A DNA stretch of 11,201 nucleotides. It comes from JBEKHI01 sp050012355. Its GTDB lineage: Bacteria; Actinomycetota; Actinomycetes; Streptosporangiales; Streptosporangiaceae. Positions 5,412 through 11,201 of this stretch are shown here, piece after piece (within the stretch, counting starts at the first letter, position 1; every line of letters starts with the position of its first letter). The position numbers and the translations under genes were made by a program. The DNA is taken from positions 1 through 11,201 of the forward strand of contig JBEKHI010000289.1 of the NCBI GenBank assembly GCA_050012355.1, given 5' to 3'. A model generated the notes under the pieces. That model had not been told where the DNA came from. It searched no databases and was given only the letters and a program-made list of their open reading frames with translations.

Positions 5412-6448
5412 CCGTCCGGCTGCGGTTCGCGCTGCTGTATTCCGGGGCGTTCCTGCTATCGGGTCTGCTGGTGCTCACCGTGGCGTTCGCTTCGGTGGAG
5501 CAGGTCCAGCACGTCGGCGGCGGGCCCGTCAGGACATTCCATCCCAGCGTGTACGACAACGTGTCGGTGACCCAGGTCGCGGTCGGTCTGGGTGCGCTGG
5601 TCGTGCTGTCGGTCGGATTCGGCTGGCTGCTGGCGAGCCGACTGCTGCGGCCGGTGCGGGCTATCACCGAGACCGCCAGGGACATCTCCGCCAGCAACCT
5701 GAGCAGGCGGCTGCCGCTTGGCCACCGCGACGACGAGTTCAGCCAGCTCGGCGAGACGCTGAACGGGCTGTTCGAGCGGCTGGAGGACTCATTCACCGCG
5801 CAGCGGCACTTCGTCGCCAACGCGTCGCACGAACTGCGCACTCCGCTGACGGCGGAACGGACGCTGCTGCAGGTGGCACTGGCGGATCCGGACGCGCCCG
5901 CACTGGTGCTGCGCGAGGCGTGTGAGCAGGTGCTCGCGCTCGGACTGCGCACCGAGCGGCTCATCGACGGGCTGCTCACCCTCGCGACGGGGGAGCGGGG
6001 CATCCAGCGACGCGAGCCACTCGACCTGGCCGCCATCGCCGTCAAGGTCACCGAGTCAAAGACCGGGATCCAGCTGGATCTCGACATCGAGCGGGCGCCG
6101 GCCTCCGGGGATCCCTCGCTGGCGGAGAGCCTGATCGCGAACCTGGTTGACAACGCGATCCGGTACAACGTGCCCGGCGGATGGGTCGCGGTCCGCACCG
6201 GCCAGCGTGACGGCCGCTCGGTGGTCTCGGTCAGCAACAGCGGGCCGGTGGTGCCCGCCGAGGACGTCGGCCGGCTCTTCGAGCCGTTCCAGCGGCTCGG
6301 CGCCAGTCGCGTCCACGGCCGGGGCGACGGGCACGGGCTCGGCCTGGCGATCGTCGGCGCCATCGCCGACGCGCACGGCGCGACCGTCACCGCCCGCGCC
6401 CGCGACACCGGCGGCCTCGACGTCGAGGTGAGCTTCCCGGGTCGTTAG
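5408..6448 (+). CDS. HAMP-containing sensor histidine kinase (OmpR-system partner)
   Basis: 346 residues. Membrane helix 1 spans about residues 5-29 and helix 2 about 55-78, with only some 25 residues outside the membrane between them. That loop is too small for a folded ligand domain, so sensing is probably within or near the membrane or through a partner. A HAMP linker follows (about 79-131, 'RLLRPVRAITETARDIS'). The H box is 'ASHELRTPL' with His141, and the N box 'NLVDNAIRYN' contains Asn249. The G1 region is 'SVSNSGPVV', where the usual Asp is Asn as in many actinobacterial kinases. Then come the F box 'LFEPFQRLG' and the G2 box 'GHGLGLAIV' (309-317). Its start overlaps the regulator's stop (ATGA). 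Domain order and length are standard for short actinobacterial CutS/PrrB-like kinases; the stimulus is unknown. Confidence 0.93.
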   Translation: MTVRLRFALLYSGAFLLSGLLVLTVAFASVEQVQHVGGGPVRTFHPSVYDNVSVTQVAVGLGALVVLSVGFGWLLASRLLRPVRAITETARDISASNLSRRLPLGHRDDEFSQLGETLNGLFERLEDSFTAQRHFVANASHELRTPLTAERTLLQVALADPDAPALVLREACEQVLALGLRTERLIDGLLTLATGERGIQRREPLDLAAIAVKVTESKTGIQLDLDIERAPASGDPSLAESLIANLVDNAIRYNVPGGWVAVRTGQRDGRSVVSVSNSGPVVPAEDVGRLFEPFQRLGASRVHGRGDGHGLGLAIVGAIADAHGATVTARARDTGGLDVEVSFPGR

Positions 6449-6461
6449 GCAACATTTCGCA

Positions 6462-6496
6462 GGGTCGCCGCGTATCCCGAACACACTCGGCGACCC
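6462..6496 (+). terminator. Candidate terminator hairpin after the second kinase
   Basis: Perfect 9-bp stem, GGGTCGCCG (6462-6470) and CGGCGACCC (6488-6496), with a 17-nt loop, 13 bases after the kinase stop codon. It lies between convergent genes. There is no T tract, which is usual for high-GC actinobacteria but leaves termination unproven. Its last base is the first base of the neighbouring 21-bp repeat. Confidence 0.5.
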
Positions 6497-6516
6497 CATC
6501 GATGGGCCATCGGTAG
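6496..6516 (+). repeat. 21-bp palindromic repeat, left copy 1
   Basis: CCATCGATG, spacer GGC, CATCGGTAG. One of four related elements; it shares 17 identical bases with left copy 2, which starts exactly 31 bp later. Relative to the right-hand pair (10990-11041) it is inverted. Against the reverse complement of right copy 1 it differs at 2 of 21 positions. It lies between two convergent genes, where no promoter is needed. Confidence 0.75.
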
Positions 6517-6526
6517 CGGAATAACG

Positions 6527-6547
6527 CCATCGATGGGCCATCGCTGG
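6527..6547 (+). repeat. 21-bp palindromic repeat, left copy 2
   Basis: CCATCGATG, spacer GGC, CATCGCTGG. The first 17 bases are identical to left copy 1. It lies 63 bp beyond the stop codon of the ABC transporter gene. Confidence 0.72.
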
Positions 6548-6610
6548 GGCTGCCGCCGCGGACCAGACCCGGACGGCTGACCGGATCGCGGGTGCGACAC
6601 AGCGCGAACC

Positions 6611-9600
6611 CTACGTTTCGATCGCGGTGGGCGTCGCGGCGTGGCTGGCGGTCTCGAACGCCTCCCACATCGAGGCGTACTTCCCGCCCGCGTCTAGCAG
6701 GTCCTCGTGCGACCCGGCCTCGATGATCCTGCCCCCGTCCAGGACGACGATGCGGTCCGCGGCCCGGGCCGTCTGCAGCCGGTGGGCGATCACGATCGTC
6801 GTCCGCCCATGGGAGACGCGCTGCATCGCCGCGGCGACCCGGGCCTCGGTGGCGAGGTCGAGGTTGGACGTGGCCTCGTCCAGCAGGAGCAGTACCGGGT
6901 CGACCAGCTCGGCCCGGGCCAGCGCGATCAGCTGACGCTGCCCGGACGACAGGGAACGGCCCCGTTCAGCCAGTTCGGCCAGGTAACCGCCGGGCAGTTC
7001 GGCGATGAAGTCGTGGGCGCCGACCGCTCTCGCCGCCGCCTCGACCTCGGCGTCGCTGGCGCTGGGCCGCCCGTAGGCGATGTTGTCGCGAACCGAGCCG
7101 GTGAACAGGAACGCCTCCTGCGGCACGTACCCGAGCTGGCGGCGGAACGACAGCAGGTCGAGCGCGCGGAGATCATGGCCGTCGACGCGGATGGCGCCCT
7201 CGCCGGGGTCGTAGAACCGGGCCACCAGCTTCATGATCGTCGACTTGCCCGCGCCGGTCTCCCCGACGAGCGCGACGCTCTCGCCAGCCGCGATGCGCAG
7301 GCTGACGCCGCGCAAGGCCTCGGGCGGCTTGGCCGCCAGGCCATCGGCGCTCTGGAGATTCCGGACGTCCTGCGGGCCGTGCCGTTCGGGAGCGCTGCCG
7401 CGCTGGCGGGGCGCGGTCGGGTAGGCGAAGCGCACGTCATCGAGGACGACCTCGCCGGACAGCCGGCCCGTCTCCTCCGGGTGCTCGGGGTTGGGGGTCA
7501 GGGTGTCGATCCGCATGAGGTCGGCGATTCGGTTCACCGAGATCCGGGTCTGCTGCCAGGCGTCGAAGACCTGCGAGAGCTGCTGGATGGGGGAGAAGAA
7601 CAGGTCGATGTAGAGGATGAACGCGATCAGGGCGCCCGAGGTCAGGTGACCCGACGCGATCATCCCGGCCCCCAAGCCCAGCACGATGGCATCGGCGGCG
7701 CTCGAGAGGAACTGGACGAACGGGAAGTACGTGGCCACCAGCCGCTGGGCCGAGAGCCGGGAGACCAGGTACTCGCGGCCGAGCCGGTGGTACTGGGCCT
7801 CGGTGGCTTCCTCGTGGACGAAGGCCTGGGCTTCGCGGACCCCGGAGAGGCTCTCCTGGAAGTCGGCGTTGACGATCGCGATCCGTTCCCTGGCGGTGTC
7901 GTAGAGCACGACCGCCCGCCGCCGGTACGCCACGGTCGCGATGGCGAGCGGGATAACGACGGTGAGCGTGGCCGCTCCGAGCTCGAGGTTCAGCACGAGC
8001 AGCGCGATGCCCACCCCGACGAAGGTGACCAGCGAGACCAGCGCGGACAGCACACCGTTCTCGATCAGCGACTCGAACTGGTCGACGTCGGTGGTCATCC
8101 GGGTCATGATCCGGCCGGCCATCTCGCTCTCGTAGTAGTCGAGGGATAGCCGCTGCAGCTGGGCCCAGATCCGGATCCGCAGGGACAGCATGATGCGCTG
8201 GGCGGCCTTGCCGGTCACGAACGTGTCGCCGAACTCGTCGATCATGTCGGCCAGGGCCACCGCCAGGTAGATGCCCGACGCGGCGAATAGCGCGGCCTCG
8301 GATCCAGCCGACACGCCGCTGTTGATGCCGCTCTTGACCAGGTAGGGCCCGGCCAGCGCGGCGAGCGCGTCGAGGACGACCAGGAGCAGGCCGAGCAGCA
8401 GCGGCCGGCGGAATTCCGACAGCAGCCGCCTCAGGCTGAACGAGGGGTCCCGGCGCGATTCGGCCTCGAGATCGATGACCGGGTTGTCGCGTACCGGCTT
8501 GAGCGCGGCCACCCGGCGCAGCAGCTCGGGGGTGGGCGCCAGGTTGTTGCGCCAGCCGCCCCCACCGCCGCCGAGCCCGGGCCCCAGGCTGGCAGCGCCA
8601 ACCGGGCCGGCGCCGCTGCGGACACCAGTGCGGCCCCGGCCGGGCTGGCGCGTCCCGGTCCACGCCGAGCCGGTCGTACCGCCAGCGGAAAGGGTGGCCA
8701 GCGCCTCGATCCCGCCGTCGGCCGCGTCCTCGTCGAGTCCGGTGAGCAATGTCCGGTACAGCGGGTTGCGTTCCATCAGCTCGTCGTGGGTACCGGCGTC
8801 GACAACCTGACCGTGGTCCATGACCACGATGCGCTCCGCTAGGTGCAGGGTCGAGCGGCGGTGCGCGACGAGGATCGTGGTCCGTCCGGCCATCACCTCG
8901 CGCAGCGCGTCGTGGATGGCCTCCTCGGTGGTGGCGTCTACCGCGCTGGTGGCGTCGTCGAGGATCAGGATCCGGGGGTCATACAGCAGCGCCCGGGCGA
9001 GGGCCACCCGCTGACGCTGTCCGCCCGACAGGCTCAGGCCCCGTTCGCCCACCATGGTGTCGTAGCCGCGGGGCAGGCCCAGGATGAAATCGTGGGCGCC
9101 GGCGGCGCGCGCCGCCGCTTCGATGTCGGCGTCACTGGCGGCTGGACGCCCGTAGGCGATGTTGTCCCGCACCGACTCGGAGAACAGGAAGCTCTCCTCG
9201 AACGCGACACCGATCTGGCTGCGCAGCGAGTGCAGGGTCACGTCCCGCACGTCGTGGCCGTCGACGAGCACGGCCCCCTGCCGCGGGTCATAGATGCGTG
9301 ACACCAGCGCCACCGCGGTCGACTTGCCGCTCCCGCTCGGGCCGACGAGGGCGACGCGCGATCCAGCCGGGATGTGCAGATCAAAGCCGCGCAATACCGG
9401 GGCGCCTTGCCCGTAACCGAAGTGGACGTCGGAGAAGGTGACCTCGCCGTGGAGGCTGGGCAACTCGACCGCGTCGGGCGGGTCGGCGATGGCGGGGCGC
9501 AGGTCGATGAGCTGGAAGATACGCTCCACCCCGGCCCGGGCCTGCTGGGCGATGGTCAGGACGCCGGCCAGTCGCTGAGCGGGGGCGACGAGCTGGGTGA

Positions 9601-10462
9601 CGTAGGTGGAGAAGGCCAGGAAGGTGCCGAGCGTGATCTCGTGGTGCAGTGCCATCCAGCCGCCGAAGGCCAGGATGGCGACCTGCCCGAAGACCGGGAT
9701 GGCCTGCAGGATCGGCTGGTAGCGAGCCTGCAGCCGCACCGCGCGCATCTGCGAGCCGTAAACGGCCCGGGACGCCTCGGTCACCCGCTCAAGCTCCTGC
9801 CGCTCCTGGCCGAAGGCCTTGACGACCCGCACGCCGTTGAGGTCCTCGTCGACGATCTGGACGACGTCGCCCTCGCGCTGCTGGCCGTCCCAGGTGGCCG
9901 GAAACACCTTCCAGCGCATCCGGTACGAGACGACGAGCACCAGCGGCACGATGACGAGGCTGACGATGGCCAGCAACGGGCACAGGACCAGCATCACCCC
10001 GACCGACAGCAGCACCAGCAGTGCGTTGCTGCTCATGATCGGGAAGAAGTTGAGCAGCCCCTGGACCAGGGTGGTGTCGGAATTGGCCCGTCCGACGAGC
10101 TGACCGGTCGGCATCCGGTCCAGGTTCTCGGCATCCATGGACTGCAGGTGGTCGTGCATCGCGTTGCGCAGGTCGTACTGGACTTCGAGAGCGACGCGGC
10201 CGCCGTAGTAGCGGCGCAGATAGGAAAAGCCGAAGGTGGCGGCGGCCAGCACGAGGAGCAGGACCAGCCACGGCCACAGCGCGGACGTGTGGGTCAAGAT
10301 GACACCGTCGACGATCTGCCGCTCGATCAGGGGCACGATGGTCTGGCAGATGCTGCCGAGTACCGCGCCCGACAGCGAGAGCTGCATCGCCCGGCGGTGC
10401 CGGAGCATGTAACCCCAAAGGCGCCGTACCCATCCTGGCCCGGCCTCAGAGGATGCGGTCAT
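6611..10462 (-). CDS. Fused two-half ABC exporter (TMD-NBD-TMD-NBD), heterodimer-type
   Basis: 1283 residues carrying two type-I exporter halves (usually about 580-650 residues each) on one chain. Half 1: membrane domain about 15-310, A-loop Tyr350, Walker A GPSGSGKST (374-382), Glu422 where the Q-loop Gln is expected, LSGGQ (478-482), Walker B ending LDD with Asp503 in place of the catalytic Glu, and H-loop His534. A flexible Gly/Ala/Arg-rich linker (about 579-660) includes a run of six glycines. Half 2: membrane domain about 680-970, A-loop Tyr1014, Walker A GETGAGKST (1067-1075), Q-loop Gln1115, LSSGQ (1171-1175), LLLLDEATS with catalytic Glu1196, and His1227. This is the asymmetric pattern of heterodimeric exporters such as TM287/288 and BmrCD, so it should export drugs, lipids or peptides at the inner membrane. 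The ATG at 10462 overlaps the MarR-type stop (ATGA) and has a GAGG site; the upstream in-frame extension lies inside the marR-type gene and is rejected. Substrate unknown. Confidence 0.92.
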   Translation of the reverse strand: MTASSEAGPGWVRRLWGYMLRHRRAMQLSLSGAVLGSICQTIVPLIERQIVDGVILTHTSALWPWLVLLLVLAAATFGFSYLRRYYGGRVALEVQYDLRNAMHDHLQSMDAENLDRMPTGQLVGRANSDTTLVQGLLNFFPIMSSNALLVLLSVGVMLVLCPLLAIVSLVIVPLVLVVSYRMRWKVFPATWDGQQREGDVVQIVDEDLNGVRVVKAFGQERQELERVTEASRAVYGSQMRAVRLQARYQPILQAIPVFGQVAILAFGGWMALHHEITLGTFLAFSTYVTQLVAPAQRLAGVLTIAQQARAGVERIFQLIDLRPAIADPPDAVELPSLHGEVTFSDVHFGYGQGAPVLRGFDLHIPAGSRVALVGPSGSGKSTAVALVSRIYDPRQGAVLVDGHDVRDVTLHSLRSQIGVAFEESFLFSESVRDNIAYGRPAASDADIEAAARAAGAHDFILGLPRGYDTMVGERGLSLSGGQRQRVALARALLYDPRILILDDATSAVDATTEEAIHDALREVMAGRTTILVAHRRSTLHLAERIVVMDHGQVVDAGTHDELMERNPLYRTLLTGLDEDAADGGIEALATLSAGGTTGSAWTGTRQPGRGRTGVRSGAGPVGAASLGPGLGGGGGGWRNNLAPTPELLRRVAALKPVRDNPVIDLEAESRRDPSFSLRRLLSEFRRPLLLGLLLVVLDALAALAGPYLVKSGINSGVSAGSEAALFAASGIYLAVALADMIDEFGDTFVTGKAAQRIMLSLRIRIWAQLQRLSLDYYESEMAGRIMTRMTTDVDQFESLIENGVLSALVSLVTFVGVGIALLVLNLELGAATLTVVIPLAIATVAYRRRAVVLYDTARERIAIVNADFQESLSGVREAQAFVHEEATEAQYHRLGREYLVSRLSAQRLVATYFPFVQFLSSAADAIVLGLGAGMIASGHLTSGALIAFILYIDLFFSPIQQLSQVFDAWQQTRISVNRIADLMRIDTLTPNPEHPEETGRLSGEVVLDDVRFAYPTAPRQRGSAPERHGPQDVRNLQSADGLAAKPPEALRGVSLRIAAGESVALVGETGAGKSTIMKLVARFYDPGEGAIRVDGHDLRALDLLSFRRQLGYVPQEAFLFTGSVRDNIAYGRPSASDAEVEAAARAVGAHDFIAELPGGYLAELAERGRSLSSGQRQLIALARAELVDPVLLLLDEATSNLDLATEARVAAAMQRVSHGRTTIVIAHRLQTARAADRIVVLDGGRIIEAGSHEDLLDAGGKYASMWEAFETASHAATPTAIET

Positions 10463-10914
10463 CGGGCCTCGCTCCGCCGGGCGGCCAGCCGATCGGCGAC
10501 GCGGCTGTCCATGGCCGCGCCCAGCCAGACCAGCGACTCGATCAGTTGCTCGCCGTCGGGGGTCCGGTCGCAGAGGTCGTTGATCCGGCTGATCATCTCG
10601 GTCTCTACCTGATCGAGCAATGCCTCGCCTTCCGGGGTCAGGTGCAGAGCCACGACCCGCTGGTCCCCGGCCACCCCGGACCGGGCCAGCAATCCGCGCT
10701 GGCACAGGGATTCCACGGCCACGCTGACCGCTGGCTTGCCGATGGCCAGCCTCCGGGCGACATTCGAGGCCCGTTCATTGCCCTGGGCGATCGCGGCCAG
10801 CACCCGGTAGTGGGCCAGGCTTAGCTGCGGAGACGACCGCTCCAGCATCGACGAGGCCCGGGCCAGCGAGCGGACCGCCTCGACGGCCCGCGCCCGATCT
10901 TGTGCCGAATCCAT
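10459..10914 (-). CDS. MarR-family transcriptional regulator
   Basis: 151 residues. Helical N-terminus (about 5-28) for dimerisation; winged helix with 'LSLAHYRVLAAIAQGNERASNVARRLAIGKPAVSVAVESLCQRGLLARSGVAGDQRVVALHLTPEGEALL'-type pattern at about 31-100, including the wing Asp-Gln-Arg segment typical of MarR (DQRVV); then a C-terminal helical dimer region (about 101-151). It overlaps the ABC exporter gene by four bases (ATGA), so it almost certainly controls that exporter, most likely as a repressor released by a ligand that the pump exports. A palindrome lies immediately upstream (10923-10937) in the right place for autoregulation. The ATG lies about 8 bases after a -10-like TAAGGT, and only a weak AAGG could serve as ribosome site, so the transcript may be leaderless. 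Family certain; ligand unknown. Confidence 0.93.
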   Translation of the reverse strand: MDSAQDRARAVEAVRSLARASSMLERSSPQLSLAHYRVLAAIAQGNERASNVARRLAIGKPAVSVAVESLCQRGLLARSGVAGDQRVVALHLTPEGEALLDQVETEMISRINDLCDRTPDGEQLIESLVWLGAAMDSRVADRLAARRSEAR

Positions 10915-10916
10915 GT

Positions 10917-10953
10917 TTAGTTACCTTAGCAAAAGGTTCGATCACTGAACTAA
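10917..10953 (-). promoter_or_regulatory. Promoter and likely MarR operator of the marR-ABC operon
   Basis: This short AT-rich block contains a nested palindrome: inner arms ACCTT (10923-10927) and AAGGT (10933-10937) around AGCAA, outer arms TTAGTT (10917-10922) and AACTAA (10948-10953). On the minus strand TAAGGT (10923-10928) fits a TANNNT -10 box, and the ATG follows 8 bases later. A repressor bound here would cover the -10 box. The -35 box is unclear (TTAGTT with a 19-bp spacer or TTCAGT with 15). Confidence 0.6.
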
Positions 10954-10989
10954 TCCGGCGCCAGGTCCACCGGTTCGCGGCACCGGCTG

Positions 10990-11010
10990 CTATCGATGTC
11001 CCATCGATGG
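10990..11010 (+). repeat. 21-bp palindromic repeat, right copy 1
   Basis: CTATCGATG, spacer TCC, CATCGATGG. It lies 76-96 bp upstream of the MarR-type start codon. Read on the minus strand it becomes CCATCGATG-GGA-CATCGATAG, almost the same as left copy 1. Confidence 0.78.
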
Positions 11011-11020
11011 TGCTATCGCG

Positions 11021-11041
11021 CTATCGATGTCCCATCGATAG
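11021..11041 (+). repeat. 21-bp palindromic repeat, right copy 2 (perfect)
   Basis: Perfect 9-bp arms CTATCGATG and CATCGATAG around TCC, starting exactly 31 bp after right copy 1. The outer halves of the two right copies extend into a 13-bp perfect inverted repeat (10986-10998 with 11033-11045), making a 60-bp symmetric element. Confidence 0.8.
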
Positions 11042-11122
11042 CAGCGGCCGGGCACAACATCAGCCTCAGATGCACTCTGAACCCCAGGTGCCACGGGCCG
11101 ACGGGCGGCGGGACACCGGCCG

Positions 11123-11201
11123 CTACCCGACGGGTTCCTCGCCGAGCGCGGCCTTGACCTCCTCGAGGGTAGCGGCCGACCCGGCGATGTACTCGTCGGT
11201 C
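11123..11201 (-). CDS. C-terminal end of an unrecognised protein (cut by window edge)
   Basis: The last 25 codons of a minus-strand frame read TDEYIAGSAATLEEVKAALG followed by EEPVG and a TAG stop. G/C-rich third positions and an amphipathic helical tail (ATLEEVKAALG) support a real gene end. The fragment is too short to assign a family. The marR promoter region begins after its stop, so it may be the gene upstream of the marR-ABC unit in the same direction. Confidence 0.6.
   Translation of the reverse strand, partial: TDEYIAGSAATLEEVKAALGEEPVG

Noticed and set aside
5344..6408. Minus-strand frame (about 354 codons) opposite the HAMP kinase
   Set aside because: Serine/arginine-rich low-complexity translation, typical of an antisense shadow.
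6707..8149. Long plus-strand open frame (about 480 codons) opposite the second half of the ABC exporter
   Set aside because: The composition is typical of the antisense of high-GC coding DNA, and the opposite strand carries every ABC motif.
9374..10612. Long plus-strand open frame (about 412 codons) opposite the first half of the exporter and the marR-type gene
   Set aside because: It crosses two real genes antisense and has repetitive Asp/Gln/Gly/His-rich content with no recognisable fold.
10463..10705. 81-codon upstream extension of the ABC exporter gene
   Set aside because: It lies wholly inside the marR-type gene in another frame, is Arg/Gly/Pro-rich, and the ATG at 10462 has the stop/start overlap and a ribosome site.
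6496..11041. The ATCGAT-type repeats as a CRISPR array or as integrase attachment sites
   Set aside because: There are only two copies per side with a 10-bp gap and no cas genes. No integrase, transposase or tRNA gene is present, and the pairs are inverted rather than direct.
11066..11080. Small hairpin TCAGA-TGCAC-TCTGA downstream of the partial gene at the right edge
   Set aside because: Only five base pairs and no T tract, so too weak to call a terminator.

Overview
The window is high-GC DNA with strong G/C third-position bias, and it looks chromosomal and actinobacterial. Supporting signs are a predicted F420-dependent luciferase-like oxidoreductase, an actinobacterial-type multi-membrane-helix sensor kinase of the NarL/LuxR class, GTGA and ATGA stop/start overlaps, and several promoters placed as for leaderless mRNAs. 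The genus cannot be named from sequence alone. I see no tRNA, rRNA, CRISPR array, transposase or phage gene.

Layout. (1) Positions 1-1080, minus strand: a compact operon SRPBCC/AHSA1-like protein, ArsR-type repressor, second SRPBCC protein (cut by the window edge). It is preceded by two palindromes that look like the repressor's own operators. (2) 1087-2384, minus strand: a MerR-family regulator overlapping a luciferase-like (LLM) flavin/F420 oxidoreductase. Its promoter is a textbook MerR-type one: -35, 20-bp spacer filled by a palindrome, -10, then ATG at once. (3) 2585-6448, plus strand: two different two-component systems in tandem. The first is a NarL/LuxR-type pair (HisKA_3-type kinase with an unusual sensor region, then its response regulator). 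The second is an OmpR-type pair (regulator, then HAMP-containing kinase). (4) 6611-10914, minus strand: a MarR regulator overlapping a 1283-residue ABC exporter in which two half-transporters are fused. (5) 11123-11201: the last 25 codons of a minus-strand gene I do not recognise.

Each block is a regulator plus its likely target or partner, so the window reads as a cluster of stress or signal-sensing modules. The genes within each block probably work together; nothing shows that the blocks form one pathway.

Most of it is of known type. The least explained feature is a 21-bp palindromic repeat in four copies, two on each side of the marR-ABC transcription unit. The pairs are in opposite orientation, and within each pair the copies are exactly 31 bp apart. 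Other points of interest are the complementary degeneracy of the two ATPase sites in the fused exporter, the mer-like operator driving a MerR/oxidoreductase pair, the twin ArsR operators, and the foreign-looking segment in the first kinase's sensor region.
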